In this document: piece after piece, positions 10,001-15,857 of the stretch
Position numbering within the stretch: the stretch's first letter is position 1
Layout: the number at the start of each line of letters is the position of its first letter
NCBI GenBank assembly: GCA_009843565.1
Contig: VYDF01000191.1
Span: forward strand, 1-15,857
Direction: 5' to 3'
Length of the DNA stretch: 15,857 nt
Source: Acidimicrobiia bacterium
Lineage (GTDB): Bacteria; Actinomycetota; Acidimicrobiia; Acidimicrobiales; Bin134
Notes under the pieces: generated by a model
Databases searched by the model: none
What the model was told of the DNA's origin: nothing
Seen by the model: the letters and a program-made list of their open reading frames with translations, nothing else
Made by a program: the position numbers and the translations under genes

Positions 10001-12208
10001 GATCTTCAGCAGACCTGTTTGCTCAAGGTTGGGCTGGGTGAGACGCCAGCCACGGGCGAGGTCCTGGTAGACGCGATAGGCAAGCACACCTTGCAGGGCA
10101 CGTTCTGTCTCTTGTCTGGCCAAGCCCTTCAACTCCGGCTCAAGTGCGTAGTCCTCGAATGGCAGTCTGAGCGCATCGAATACCCGTTGCGGGAGTTCGT
10201 CGAAACTCAGGCCATCCGCCCCCGCAGCCTGGGCTGCTTCGTAGAGCGCGGCTCGAAGCAGCGTGACTTGAACAAAGTCGTTGAAGTGACCTGCCTGGAG
10301 AGATGCATCCTGGCGGTTGTCGGTGAAAGACAGCAGCTTCTTGGCAATGTCGGGAAGGTTGTCGGTGTCGCGCAAGTTTTGAACTGTGGCGAGCGACATG
10401 ATGGTGGTCGCGGTGGATCGCCCATCGGAGCCGAGCGTGCTTATCCGGCTGAAATCCCCACCCAATCTCCCTGCATAGGAGACCCCACAAGACAAACAGA
10501 ATCGGAACGGTGTCGGGACCCACCAGGCTGCTACACCCGTTTCCCCAAGCTCGCCGGAAGAATTCACTTCGAAACGAACAGGGACGTTCTCACGGTGATT
10601 CGTCCGCAGATGCCCCTGGTCGTCAAGCCAGTCAGGAGGAAGCTTCTCGAGCGCGGCACCGGGGTCTTCAGGCCAGGGCTCACTCGTGCTCAGGTACAAA
10701 AAGCCAGCGATACCCTCGTCGTCATCGTCGACAGCATCGCTGAGGTCTCGTGGTACAAGACGCGAGCCTTCTTCGTGTTGCTGACGCCGCACGACGTAAT
10801 AGTCCTGGCCGCACTCGCGGCAGAACGCTAGGGGTAGCAGGACCTTCGAACGATCGGAACCAGGTACGAATCGCTGCCGTGTGAGTGTGATGTAGCGACT
10901 CTCGGGCACCTCGGGGGACGCGTGTACGGTGTCACCTCGGCTCAAGAACTGGTGCAACCGAAAGGCGAAGGCTGGAAAGCCATTCTCGTTTTCGACCGAG
11001 TATCCGGCGAGCAGGTGGGTCCTGATTGCATCAGCACACCGATCTGGCGGATGGCCGGTTAGGTTGCTCAGCTGCATCGCGGCCCCTGCGTCACCCTCAA
11101 TGGACAGGGGCTGGGCTCGTACGAGTCTGTCTTCCTCTTCGACAAGTCCGAAGGTTGACTCGATCCAGCTTGAGAGCGGATTGGCAATGAACTGTTGGTA
11201 GCCGGTGGTAGCTGTATTGCCCTCGGCGACGGATTCGGTGAGCGCGGTGACAAACTCCGGATCGTCATTGGACTGCTCGACCGTTGCTCGAACCAAGGTC
11301 TCACCGATCACCCGGTTGGGTACCACGTCGGTGCCGAAGATTGTGCTTGCTACCTCGGCCACCTTGGCCTGGCGCTCTTCGTAGTTGCCCTCGCTGGACA
11401 TGGTGGCGGATGTACCCACGCACAGGAGGTTCGACGCGCCAGATGCTTCTCGGAGCCTGCGCACGAGCAGGGAGACATCCGCTCCCTGACGCCCCCGGTA
11501 GGTGTGCAACTCGTCTAGCACCAAGAAGCGAAGATTCGAGAAGCGCTGAACCAGCCGCCTGTCCGTATGTCGCGTGAGGATCAGCTCCAACATCATGTAG
11601 TTGGTGAGAATGATGTCGGGAGGATTCTGAAGGATCGCCTCTCGCGCATTGTGGTCGTCTTGACCGGTGTACCGGGCGAAGCTCACTGGCCTGGTTCCGC
11701 CCCAGGAGCCGTGGTCAAGGAACTTGGCAAGCTCTTCAGCCTGACTGTTGGCCAGAGCGTTCATTGGGTAGACCACGACAGCCTTCACGCCTTCGCCGGT
11801 GCCGCTTTGGAGCACGTGATCGACGATCGGCACGATGTAGCTCAGGCTCTTCCCAGAACCTGTTCCGGTCGTGAGCACATAGTTGTCGCCTGCCTCTGCC
11901 GCATGGATGGCATCGACCTGGTGCTGGTGCAACACCATCCGCTTGCCGACCGCGTCGTTGTCTGATTTGTCCAGTCGGAAGATCTCACGACATCGCTCAT
12001 GCAAGATCCCTTGGTCGACAAGCTCGTCGACCGTGCCACCAGCCTTGAACGCCGGATTCAACCCAATCTGAGGCGGCGGCCATAGCTTGCCGGCCTCAAA
12101 CGCCGCGTCGACATGCTCGTGGACACGATCATCCTTGATGGCCAGAAAGCTGGTCGCGTACCGCCGGTAGCTCTCTATCAGATCATCTCTGAGCTCGAAT
12201 ACGTCCAT
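7076..12208 (-). CDS. YprA-family DEAD/DEAH helicase with MZB/DUF1998 module and C-terminal Vsr/DUF559-like nuclease fold
   Basis: This 1710-residue protein is the core helicase of the array. RecA lobe 1 has HQHQVDAI (94-101), Walker A TGTGSGKS (114-121), YPMNAL (147-152), DELH (232-235) and GTSATM (265-270). An insert carries CxxC pairs at 463/466 and 571/574 that probably form a zinc site. Lobe 2 has SFTDNRQDASLQAGHF (627-642), PTMELGVDIS (975-984) and QRSGRAGRSGQP (1003-1014). A basic, probably coiled-coil stretch lies at ~1155-1205. A zinc ribbon uses C1299, C1302, C1317 and C1320. The MZB/DUF1998 part has ESAEGGAGAL (1511-1520) and C1541, C1559, C1563, C1566. The last ~100 residues resemble a Vsr/DUF559 endonuclease: VDFLY (1644-1648), FIDGPHH (1656-1662), LMVIRLGY (1683-1690). 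DISARM splits the helicase and DUF1998 parts into DrmA and DrmB; here they are fused. The ATG is preceded by AGAGG with 7-base spacing. It is first in the operon, so its promoter should lie in 12209-12571. Confidence 0.9.
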   Translation of the reverse strand: MDVFELRDDLIESYRRYATSFLAIKDDRVHEHVDAAFEAGKLWPPPQIGLNPAFKAGGTVDELVDQGILHERCREIFRLDKSDNDAVGKRMVLHQHQVDAIHAAEAGDNYVLTTGTGSGKSLSYIVPIVDHVLQSGTGEGVKAVVVYPMNALANSQAEELAKFLDHGSWGGTRPVSFARYTGQDDHNAREAILQNPPDIILTNYMMLELILTRHTDRRLVQRFSNLRFLVLDELHTYRGRQGADVSLLVRRLREASGASNLLCVGTSATMSSEGNYEERQAKVAEVASTIFGTDVVPNRVIGETLVRATVEQSNDDPEFVTALTESVAEGNTATTGYQQFIANPLSSWIESTFGLVEEEDRLVRAQPLSIEGDAGAAMQLSNLTGHPPDRCADAIRTHLLAGYSVENENGFPAFAFRLHQFLSRGDTVHASPEVPESRYITLTRQRFVPGSDRSKVLLPLAFCRECGQDYYVVRRQQHEEGSRLVPRDLSDAVDDDDEGIAGFLYLSTSEPWPEDPGAALEKLPPDWLDDQGHLRTNHRENVPVRFEVNSSGELGETGVAAWWVPTPFRFCLSCGVSYAGRLGGDFSRISTLGSDGRSTATTIMSLATVQNLRDTDNLPDIAKKLLSFTDNRQDASLQAGHFNDFVQVTLLRAALYEAAQAAGADGLSFDELPQRVFDALRLPFEDYALEPELKGLARQETERALQGVLAYRVYQDLARGWRLTQPNLEQTGLLKIEYPSLDELASDESEWSSCHSVLAGVTPQTRAFVLRVLLDMIRRDVAVKVDVLEADEQERIRSRSDQRLKGGWAIEDDRLRFAPVVVPRGRTGGDVRDRIFVSARGGYGQFLRRPNALGRLTLNDTDEIIQQLFERLRIYGLLVAVGEDQDGVTQYQLPAAAMRWMAGDGEEPYQDFIRMPNAPEQRRTNAFFIELYTRVGESLRGVEAREHTAQVPYEDRLEREERFRSADLPVLYCSPTMELGVDISQLNVVNMRNVPPTPANYAQRSGRAGRSGQPALVFTYCAAGNSHDQHYFQRPEQMVAGQVEAPRLELANQDLLRAHVHAIWLAESGVDLGWSMTDVLELADEVDDPPVQEHITKDFANGPARARAKARAQSVLADLGPRLSDSPWWYEGWLDDALAQMEGRFAESLNRWRSLYKAAMQQAREQSKIKQSASSSSTQKRMADRLRREAENQLELLRAEGDNRNQSDFYTYRYFAAEGFLPGYSFPRLPLSAFIPGRRSRFSNPEFLQRPRFLAISEFGPQSLVYHEGARYRINRVILPVGDLELDDGGIATQEAKQCDLCGYLHPLAGGVHPDVCVRCGNELPPPLRNLFRLQNVSTVRRDRITSDEEERQRKGYEIISGIHFAERDQRLSVDEAIVRNSEGEDLLHLAYGDTATIWRINLGWRRRRIREQLGFVLDIERGYWSNANDAEAEDDDDPLSNRTKRVVPYVEDTRNVLLVRPAVELSIEEMSSLQAALKVAFQVVFQLEEDEVAAEPLPSVDARRLLLFYESAEGGAGALRRLVDEPTLWRRIAEEALRRCHIDPGTGGETPPPSGEQCESACYDCLLSYRNQMEHQLLDRQATRPVLDQLRTATLSAPQEVEAALNSAVESSLEQRFLDYLRAHGYRLPDRSQVYIEQANTRVDFLYTSQKTAIFIDGPHHDDRHRQERDAVQEAALRRLGLMVIRLGYQDDWPHVIESNARVFGEATQ

Positions 12209-12571
12209 TCACCTGCCTCTGACGACCTAGTTTGCGCCAAGGACCACCGACAGTGTGATTGGAATGATCGTCTGTTACAAGCCCAACAGCGGCCTTGTGA
12301 TTGGCTATCCGCTCACCCCTACTCGACTGCAGCGCTCGAGAAGTCACTACGAGTGCTGCTTGAGCACGGACTGCAGCAGCGATCCAAGCACTACTCGGAA
12401 CCAGGTGTGGCTCTCCAGCGATCCAACTGGAACTGCGCCAGATGAACATTGGCGGTCAGATGCGTCTTGGAGAATCTTGCCTTCCCGGGAGGGGAGATGA
12501 CGGAATACGTGTCGCGTTCGGTGAGCGGCAATAATCCACGAGTTCTTGTATTGCTGAGAAGGAACGCAGAT
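12209..12571. promoter_or_regulatory. Divergent intergenic region between the helicase operon and the GmrSD-like gene
   Basis: These 363 bases separate two genes transcribed away from each other and must hold both promoters. I could not pick a convincing -35/-10 pair for either direction. The region contains three pairs of exact short direct repeats: TGTGATTGG at 12254-12262 and 12296-12304 (42 bases apart, four helical turns), GACTGCAGC at 12325-12333 and 12369-12377, and CAGCGATCCAA at 12377-12387 and 12416-12426. There is also an inverted repeat TCCAG-N8-CTGGA at 12414-12431. The TGTGATTGG pair lies 46 and 88 bases upstream of the helicase ATG. An operator role is possible but unproven. 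No transfer RNA or other RNA gene is evident. Confidence 0.5.
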
Positions 12572-14551
12572 ATGAAGGTCTCCACCATTCTTGACCACAT
12601 CGATAGTGGTCAGTTTGCGTTGCCGAAATTCCAGCGTGGCTATGTCTGGAATCGAGATCAGGTGCGCGGGCTGATGGATTCCCTCTATCGGCAGCACCCG
12701 GTAGGCAGCTTGCTGGTTTGGGTAACGGCAGCAGACGGTGCGCAGTCTCGCGGCGAGCAAGAGCTCTCTCAGGGAGTGGTTCACCTTCTGCTCGACGGCC
12801 AGCAGCGCATCACCTCGCTCTATGGCATTATCCGTGGAGCTCCACCCGCGTTCTTCGACGGAAACGCCAACGCATTCACCGGTCTCAATTTCAACATCAA
12901 GACTGAAGAGTTTCGCTTCTATCAGCCGATGCTGATGAAAGACGACCCACTATGGATCGATGTCACCACCCTCATGCGTGATGGCAACGCAGGGCTGGGA
13001 GATTACATATCATGGATTAGCCAACACCCAGATCTCGCAGCCGACCAAGGCGAGTACATCGGCCGCCTCACCAGCATCCTTGGAATTAGGGATATCCAAC
13101 TGCATGTCGAGGAGGTGACCGGTGCTGACAAGTCGGTCGAGGTCGTCGTTGACATCTTCAACCGAGTCAACAGTGGAGGCACAAAGCTCTCCCACGGGGA
13201 TCTAGCCCTCGCCAAGATCTGCGGCTCTTGGCCCGAAGGCCGTGAGCACATGCAGACCGTTCTGAAGCGATGGGAAGGGGGCGGCTACCACTTCAGTCTC
13301 GACTGGCTGTTGCGCAACATGAACGCCATCATCACTGGAGAGGCCCGATTCGTCTACCTGCACGACACCCCAACAAGTTCAATCAAGGATGGGCTCGCCC
13401 GTGCCGAGAAGTCGATCGACTACGCCTTGAACCTCATCGCCGGTCGCCTGGGCCTTGATCATGACCGGGTCTTGTTCGGACGTTACGCCTTGCCCGTGAT
13501 GTCTCGGTATATCGACCAGCGCGGCGGACACCTCGAAGATGCCACGGAGCGAGACAGATTGCTCTGCTGGTACTTCCAGTGCGCCATGTGGGGACGCTTC
13601 TCGGGATCGACCGAGAGCACTCTTGACGCCGACTTTGAGGCGATCACAGACATAGAGCACGGAACTGATCGACTCTTCGAGCAATTGCGGCTCTGGCATG
13701 GCAGCCTGCTGGTAGAATCGGCCCACTTCCGAGGCTGGAGCCTCGGGGCTCGCTTCTATCCGGTGCTGTACGCCCTGACACGTGTCGGGGAAGCAAAGGA
13801 CTGGGGTACGGGCCTGGCTCTCAAGAGCTTTCTGCTGGGCAAGATGAACGCCCTTGAGGTGCACCACATATTCCCGAAGTCGCTGCTGTACAAGAACGGG
13901 TTCAAGAAACCGCAGGTGAACGCCGTAGCCAACTTCTGCTTTTTGACGAAAGACACAAACCTCCAGATCAGCGATAGATCACCGTCCGAGTACTTCTTGG
14001 ACGTCGAACGTAAGCACCCCGGCGCGCTCGCCTCGCAGTGGATCCCTATGGACAGGGAGCTCTGGGAGACGGAGAACTATCTTCAGTTCCTCGAAGAGCG
14101 CCAACGCCTTCTCGCCAAAGCCGCGAACGAACTCATTGAAGAGCTTCTCCATGGTGCCTCGTTGGCCGCTCCATCTGATTCCGCTGAGTTCACAGAATCT
14201 GTAGCGGCAGCAATTCCTGGCGGAATCGAAGATGCTGAGGAAGAAGCCATCCTCAACGCCATCAACCAATGGTTGAGTGAGCAAGGGCTCCCTGCTGGGA
14301 TCATCGAACACGAACTGTCCCACCCGGAATCTGGCGATCCGGTGGCAATTCTCGATCTCGCTTGGCCGAATGGCATCCAGGAAGGCTTCAGCGACCCCGT
14401 TGCCCTGCTGCTCGACGAGGGCCCTGAGACTCTCCAGGCTGCGAACGACCACGGCTTCCGACACTTCACAACTGCCGAAACATTCAAGCGCTACGTGGAA
14501 TCCGAAGTCATGGCTCTGACTGCCGGGAATGGAGACTCGGGTTCCAGCTGA
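12572..14551 (+). CDS. GmrSD-type modification-dependent restriction protein (DUF262 plus HNH domains)
   Basis: This 659-residue protein resembles GmrSD/DUF262 enzymes. In characterised members the DUF262 half uses a nucleotide and the DUF1524-type HNH half cuts DNA carrying modified cytosines. Visible motifs are LPKFQRGYVW (17-26), LDGQQR (74-79, the DUF262 signature), FNRVNSGG (196-203), and HNH motif EVHHIFPKSLL (429-439) with NAVANFCFLT (450-459). I chose the ATG at 12572 because MKVSTILDHID begins right at the family's usual N-terminus and AAGGA sits 8 bases upstream. The frame is open back to 12449; an ATG at 12497 with a GGAGG only 4 bases upstream is the main alternative and would add 25 residues. 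The C-terminal ~100 residues (~555-659), with ILDLAWPNG and ALLLDEG, lie beyond the HNH domain and are not assigned. It is divergent from the helicase operon. The modified base recognised cannot be read from the sequence. Confidence 0.88.
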   Translation: MKVSTILDHIDSGQFALPKFQRGYVWNRDQVRGLMDSLYRQHPVGSLLVWVTAADGAQSRGEQELSQGVVHLLLDGQQRITSLYGIIRGAPPAFFDGNANAFTGLNFNIKTEEFRFYQPMLMKDDPLWIDVTTLMRDGNAGLGDYISWISQHPDLAADQGEYIGRLTSILGIRDIQLHVEEVTGADKSVEVVVDIFNRVNSGGTKLSHGDLALAKICGSWPEGREHMQTVLKRWEGGGYHFSLDWLLRNMNAIITGEARFVYLHDTPTSSIKDGLARAEKSIDYALNLIAGRLGLDHDRVLFGRYALPVMSRYIDQRGGHLEDATERDRLLCWYFQCAMWGRFSGSTESTLDADFEAITDIEHGTDRLFEQLRLWHGSLLVESAHFRGWSLGARFYPVLYALTRVGEAKDWGTGLALKSFLLGKMNALEVHHIFPKSLLYKNGFKKPQVNAVANFCFLTKDTNLQISDRSPSEYFLDVERKHPGALASQWIPMDRELWETENYLQFLEERQRLLAKAANELIEELLHGASLAAPSDSAEFTESVAAAIPGGIEDAEEEAILNAINQWLSEQGLPAGIIEHELSHPESGDPVAILDLAWPNGIQEGFSDPVALLLDEGPETLQAANDHGFRHFTTAETFKRYVESEVMALTAGNGDSGSS

Positions 14552-14554
14552 TAG

Positions 14555-14570
14555 CGCTTCATGCGAAGCG
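14555..14570 (+). terminator. Short hairpin after the GmrSD-like gene, possible weak terminator
   Basis: A perfect 6-base-pair stem CGCTTC/GAAGCG with an ATGC loop begins 4 bases after the stop codon. No run of T follows, so it may be a weak terminator or an mRNA-stabilising hairpin rather than a full intrinsic terminator. Read-through into the CBS gene is therefore possible. Confidence 0.35.
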
Positions 14571-14618
14571 GAGAGCGACCTTGAGAAAGTGGAACGTCGA
14601 CGGGGATTGTGGGCCTAG

Positions 14619-14651
14619 TTGCGTTTGATCATCCAGCACTAGGGTTCCGCC
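14619..14651 (+). promoter_or_regulatory. Candidate promoter of the CBS-AlkB pair, possibly giving a leaderless transcript
   Basis: TTGCGT at 14619-14624 and TAGGGT at 14640-14645 (TANNNT type) are 15 bases apart. The second box ends 6 bases before the ATG at 14652, so transcription could begin at the start codon itself, an arrangement common in actinobacteria. The same bases also contain AGGG at 14641-14644, 7 bases from the ATG, which could instead be a ribosome site fed from an upstream promoter such as TTGAGA-N18-GATTGT (14581-14610). The two readings exclude each other and I cannot decide between them. Confidence 0.25.
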
Positions 14652-15074
14652 ATGCCCCTCTATGTCCGCGATGTGATGGTGCCTGCCAAGAGTGTCCGTG
14701 GCGACCAGCCGTTGCAGGTTGCCCTCGATCTCATGGCAGAAAACAGCTATGACCAAATTCCGGTGACCGAGGGGGATGACGGCCCGCTTATCGGGGTGAT
14801 CAGCTACCGATTCCTGAGCGAAGACCGCATCTCATACCAATTTGGGCCGATTCCTGGAGAGCCCACAAGGGATTCAATGCGCCCCCGTAGTCGGTTGCCA
14901 AAGCAGATGGTTAGCGAGGGTGGGAACGAGGCTGTGGACGACGAACTGCTTCGCTACTACTACAAGAACGACTTCATTCTGGTCGTCGACTCGCAACGGT
15001 GTGTGTCTGGCATCGCTCAGCTATGGGACGTCGCCAACGGGCTATTGCATCTCCCACGGCCCGAGGGCCCCTGA
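14652..15074 (+). CDS. Two-CBS-domain protein (stand-alone Bateman module)
   Basis: This 140-residue protein consists almost entirely of a CBS pair. The first repeat runs ~residues 3-57, with VRDVMVP, PLQVALDLMAEN, YDQIPVTEGDDG and LIGVISYRFL. The second runs ~72-133, with DDELLRYYYKNDFILVVDSQRCVSG split by a loop, then IAQLWDVANGLL. CBS pairs usually bind adenosine nucleotides or SAM and regulate a partner. No catalytic or membrane domain is attached, so the partner must be another protein. The next gene, AlkB-like, starts 4 bases after this stop, which suggests co-translation and possibly a functional pair. The ATG at 14652 has AGGG 7 bases upstream. A link to the defence genes is inferred from position only. 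What ligand it binds cannot be told from the sequence. Confidence 0.82.
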   Translation: MPLYVRDVMVPAKSVRGDQPLQVALDLMAENSYDQIPVTEGDDGPLIGVISYRFLSEDRISYQFGPIPGEPTRDSMRPRSRLPKQMVSEGGNEAVDDELLRYYYKNDFILVVDSQRCVSGIAQLWDVANGLLHLPRPEGP

Positions 15075-15078
15075 GCAC

Positions 15079-15717
15079 GTGAGCCTGCAGCTATCGCTGA
15101 CTGGCACGGAAACAGCCGCTGCACCGATAGGGCTTGAGTACCACCCCGATTTCTTGGCTGCCTCCGAAGAGGACAGGCTGCTCGCTCACGCTCCTATCGA
15201 CAGCCCTGAGTGGCTTACTGACCTGTCCCGGCGTGTAATGCACTTTGGCTACAAGTACGACTACACCTGTCGCAGCCTCGACGAAACAACTCGCATTGGG
15301 CCCTTGCCCGAGTGGATTTCAGAACTGTCGCGCAAGGTGCGTGAAGCTGCATCTGAGGAAGCGAAACGGTTGCTCGATCCTAAGCAGCCGTTCGAACAGG
15401 CGATCATCAATGAATACGAGCCCAAACAGGGGATCGCACCCCACATCGACAGGGACTGCTTCGGTCCTGTTGTCGCGACCGTGAGCTTGGGATCGGCGGT
15501 CGACATGGATTTCTCCTGCGATTCCACTGGAGACGAATTCACACAGCGCTTGGAGCCGCGCAGCCTCGTCCTTCTCTACGGCGATGCCCGCTCCAAGTGG
15601 CTACATGGGATCGCGAAACGGAAATTCGACACATGCAACGGCCAAAAGGTCGAGCGCAAGCGACGCGTTTCGATCACGTTTCGCACCATTGCAGAAGCCG
15701 GGCTAGGACAAGCCTGA
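15079..15717 (+). CDS. alkB: AlkB-family 2-oxoglutarate/Fe(II)-dependent dioxygenase
   Basis: The enzyme is predicted to remove alkyl groups from nucleic-acid bases by oxidative demethylation, using Fe(II), O2 and 2-oxoglutarate. Numbered from the GTG at 15079 it has 212 residues, close to the usual AlkB size. Visible features: MHFGYKYDY (54-62), NEY (111-113, matching the NxY cofactor motif), iron ligands H122 and D124 in GIAPHIDRD, SLGSAVDMDF (136-145), third ligand H176 in WLHGI, and the 2-oxoglutarate arginine pair R196/R202 in RRVSITFR. All catalytic residues are present. The frame stays open upstream to 14842, but that stretch overlaps the CBS gene and does not look like AlkB. GTG 15079 leaves a 4-base gap after the CBS stop, with GAGGG 11 bases upstream. 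The GPLPEW and PHID...SLGS pattern recalls ALKBH8/4-like bacterial members more than E. coli AlkB, so RNA or protein substrates are possible as well as DNA. Confidence 0.88.
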   Translation: MSLQLSLTGTETAAAPIGLEYHPDFLAASEEDRLLAHAPIDSPEWLTDLSRRVMHFGYKYDYTCRSLDETTRIGPLPEWISELSRKVREAASEEAKRLLDPKQPFEQAIINEYEPKQGIAPHIDRDCFGPVVATVSLGSAVDMDFSCDSTGDEFTQRLEPRSLVLLYGDARSKWLHGIAKRKFDTCNGQKVERKRRVSITFRTIAEAGLGQA

Positions 15718-15722
15718 TTTCT

Positions 15723-15738
15723 GCCCCCATTGGGTGGC
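15723..15738 (+). terminator. Weak hairpin after the AlkB gene
   Basis: Five bases after the AlkB stop, GCCCCCATTGGGTGGC can fold into a stem with one C-T mismatch and a 4-base loop. No T-run follows. It may mark the end of the CBS-AlkB unit, but the stem is short. Confidence 0.22.
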
Positions 15739-15817
15739 CACCGTCCTTCACTGTCACCATTAGACCTGGTGCCATGAGAGACAGACGTCACGGGTGTTTC
15801 GGGCGGGGGCACGGTCG

Positions 15818-15857
15818 GTGAGCGCATTCACGCCCTACGTGAGCGAGCAGCTCAAGG
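15818..15857 (+). CDS. Possible start of a further gene, cut by right edge
   Basis: A GTG at 15818 opens a frame of 13 codons to the window end (VSAFTPYVSEQLK). GGGGG lies at 15805-15809, 8 bases upstream, as a possible ribosome site. The peptide is too short to assign to a family, and the call rests on start context and the otherwise unexplained right-hand end. Confidence 0.25.
   Translation, partial: MSAFTPYVSEQLK

Noticed and set aside
9359..10831. Two plus-strand open frames of 210 and 270 codons (9359-9991, 10019-10831)
   Set aside because: They lie opposite the helicase gene, whose minus-strand product has a complete motif set. The plus-strand peptides show no recognisable motif and are typical shadows of GC-rich coding DNA.
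12449..12571. ATG at 12449 as the GmrSD-like start
   Set aside because: The added 41 residues are not conserved-looking, while MKVSTILDHID at 12572 is the usual family N-terminus and has a well-placed ribosome site.
14842..15078. Upstream extension of the AlkB frame to an ATG at 14842
   Set aside because: It would overlap the CBS gene by more than 200 bases, and its Ser/Thr/Arg/Cys-rich peptide does not resemble AlkB. The GTG at 15079 gives a normal-sized protein and tight gene spacing.
1..15857. CRISPR array, tRNA, rRNA or insertion sequence
   Set aside because: No regular repeat-spacer pattern, tRNA-like cloverleaf, ribosomal RNA segment or transposase frame was seen; the window is almost fully occupied by the listed genes.

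Overview
The window appears to be a chromosomal defence island from a high-GC Gram-positive bacterium, most likely an actinomycete. The basis is GC-rich coding sequence, several GTG starts, 4-base GTGA gene overlaps and the flavour of the proteins; no marker gene fixes the taxon. Almost every base is coding. The only stretch of more than 300 bases without a gene is the divergent intergenic region at 12209-12571.

Left block, minus strand, read right to left. A 1710-residue YprA-type DEAD/DEAH helicase (12208-7076) has zinc sites, an MZB/DUF1998 module and a C-terminal Vsr/DUF559-like nuclease fold. It is followed by a 942-residue DrmD-type SNF2 helicase (7079-4251) and a 1309-residue Eco57I/PglX-type adenine-N6 DNA methylase (4254-325). 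Both junctions are GTGA overlaps, so the three genes form one translationally coupled unit. After 117 bases comes the start of a TcmP (three-Cys-motif partner) gene that runs off the left edge. The trio resembles class 1 DISARM, but the helicase and DUF1998 halves, which are separate proteins in DISARM (DrmA and DrmB), sit in one polypeptide here. No DrmC phospholipase-D gene is present in the window. I read it as a DISARM-related but distinct antiphage array. The methylase carries a sharply bounded AT-rich segment that coincides with its target-recognition region, which points to specificity-domain exchange.

Right block, plus strand. A GmrSD-type protein (DUF262 NTPase/nickase plus HNH domain, 12572-14551) is divergent from the helicase across a shared 363-base region containing short direct repeats. 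After a small hairpin follow a two-CBS-domain protein (14652-15074) and, 4 bases later, an AlkB-family 2-oxoglutarate/Fe(II) dioxygenase (15079-15717). A possible further gene start lies at the right edge.

How they may work together (inference): the minus-strand array would mark host DNA by adenine methylation and attack unmarked DNA with two helicases and a nuclease. The GmrSD-like enzyme would attack DNA carrying modified bases. Together they would cover phages with either unmodified or hypermodified genomes. The CBS-AlkB pair is a nucleic-acid demethylation/repair unit of unknown link to defence.
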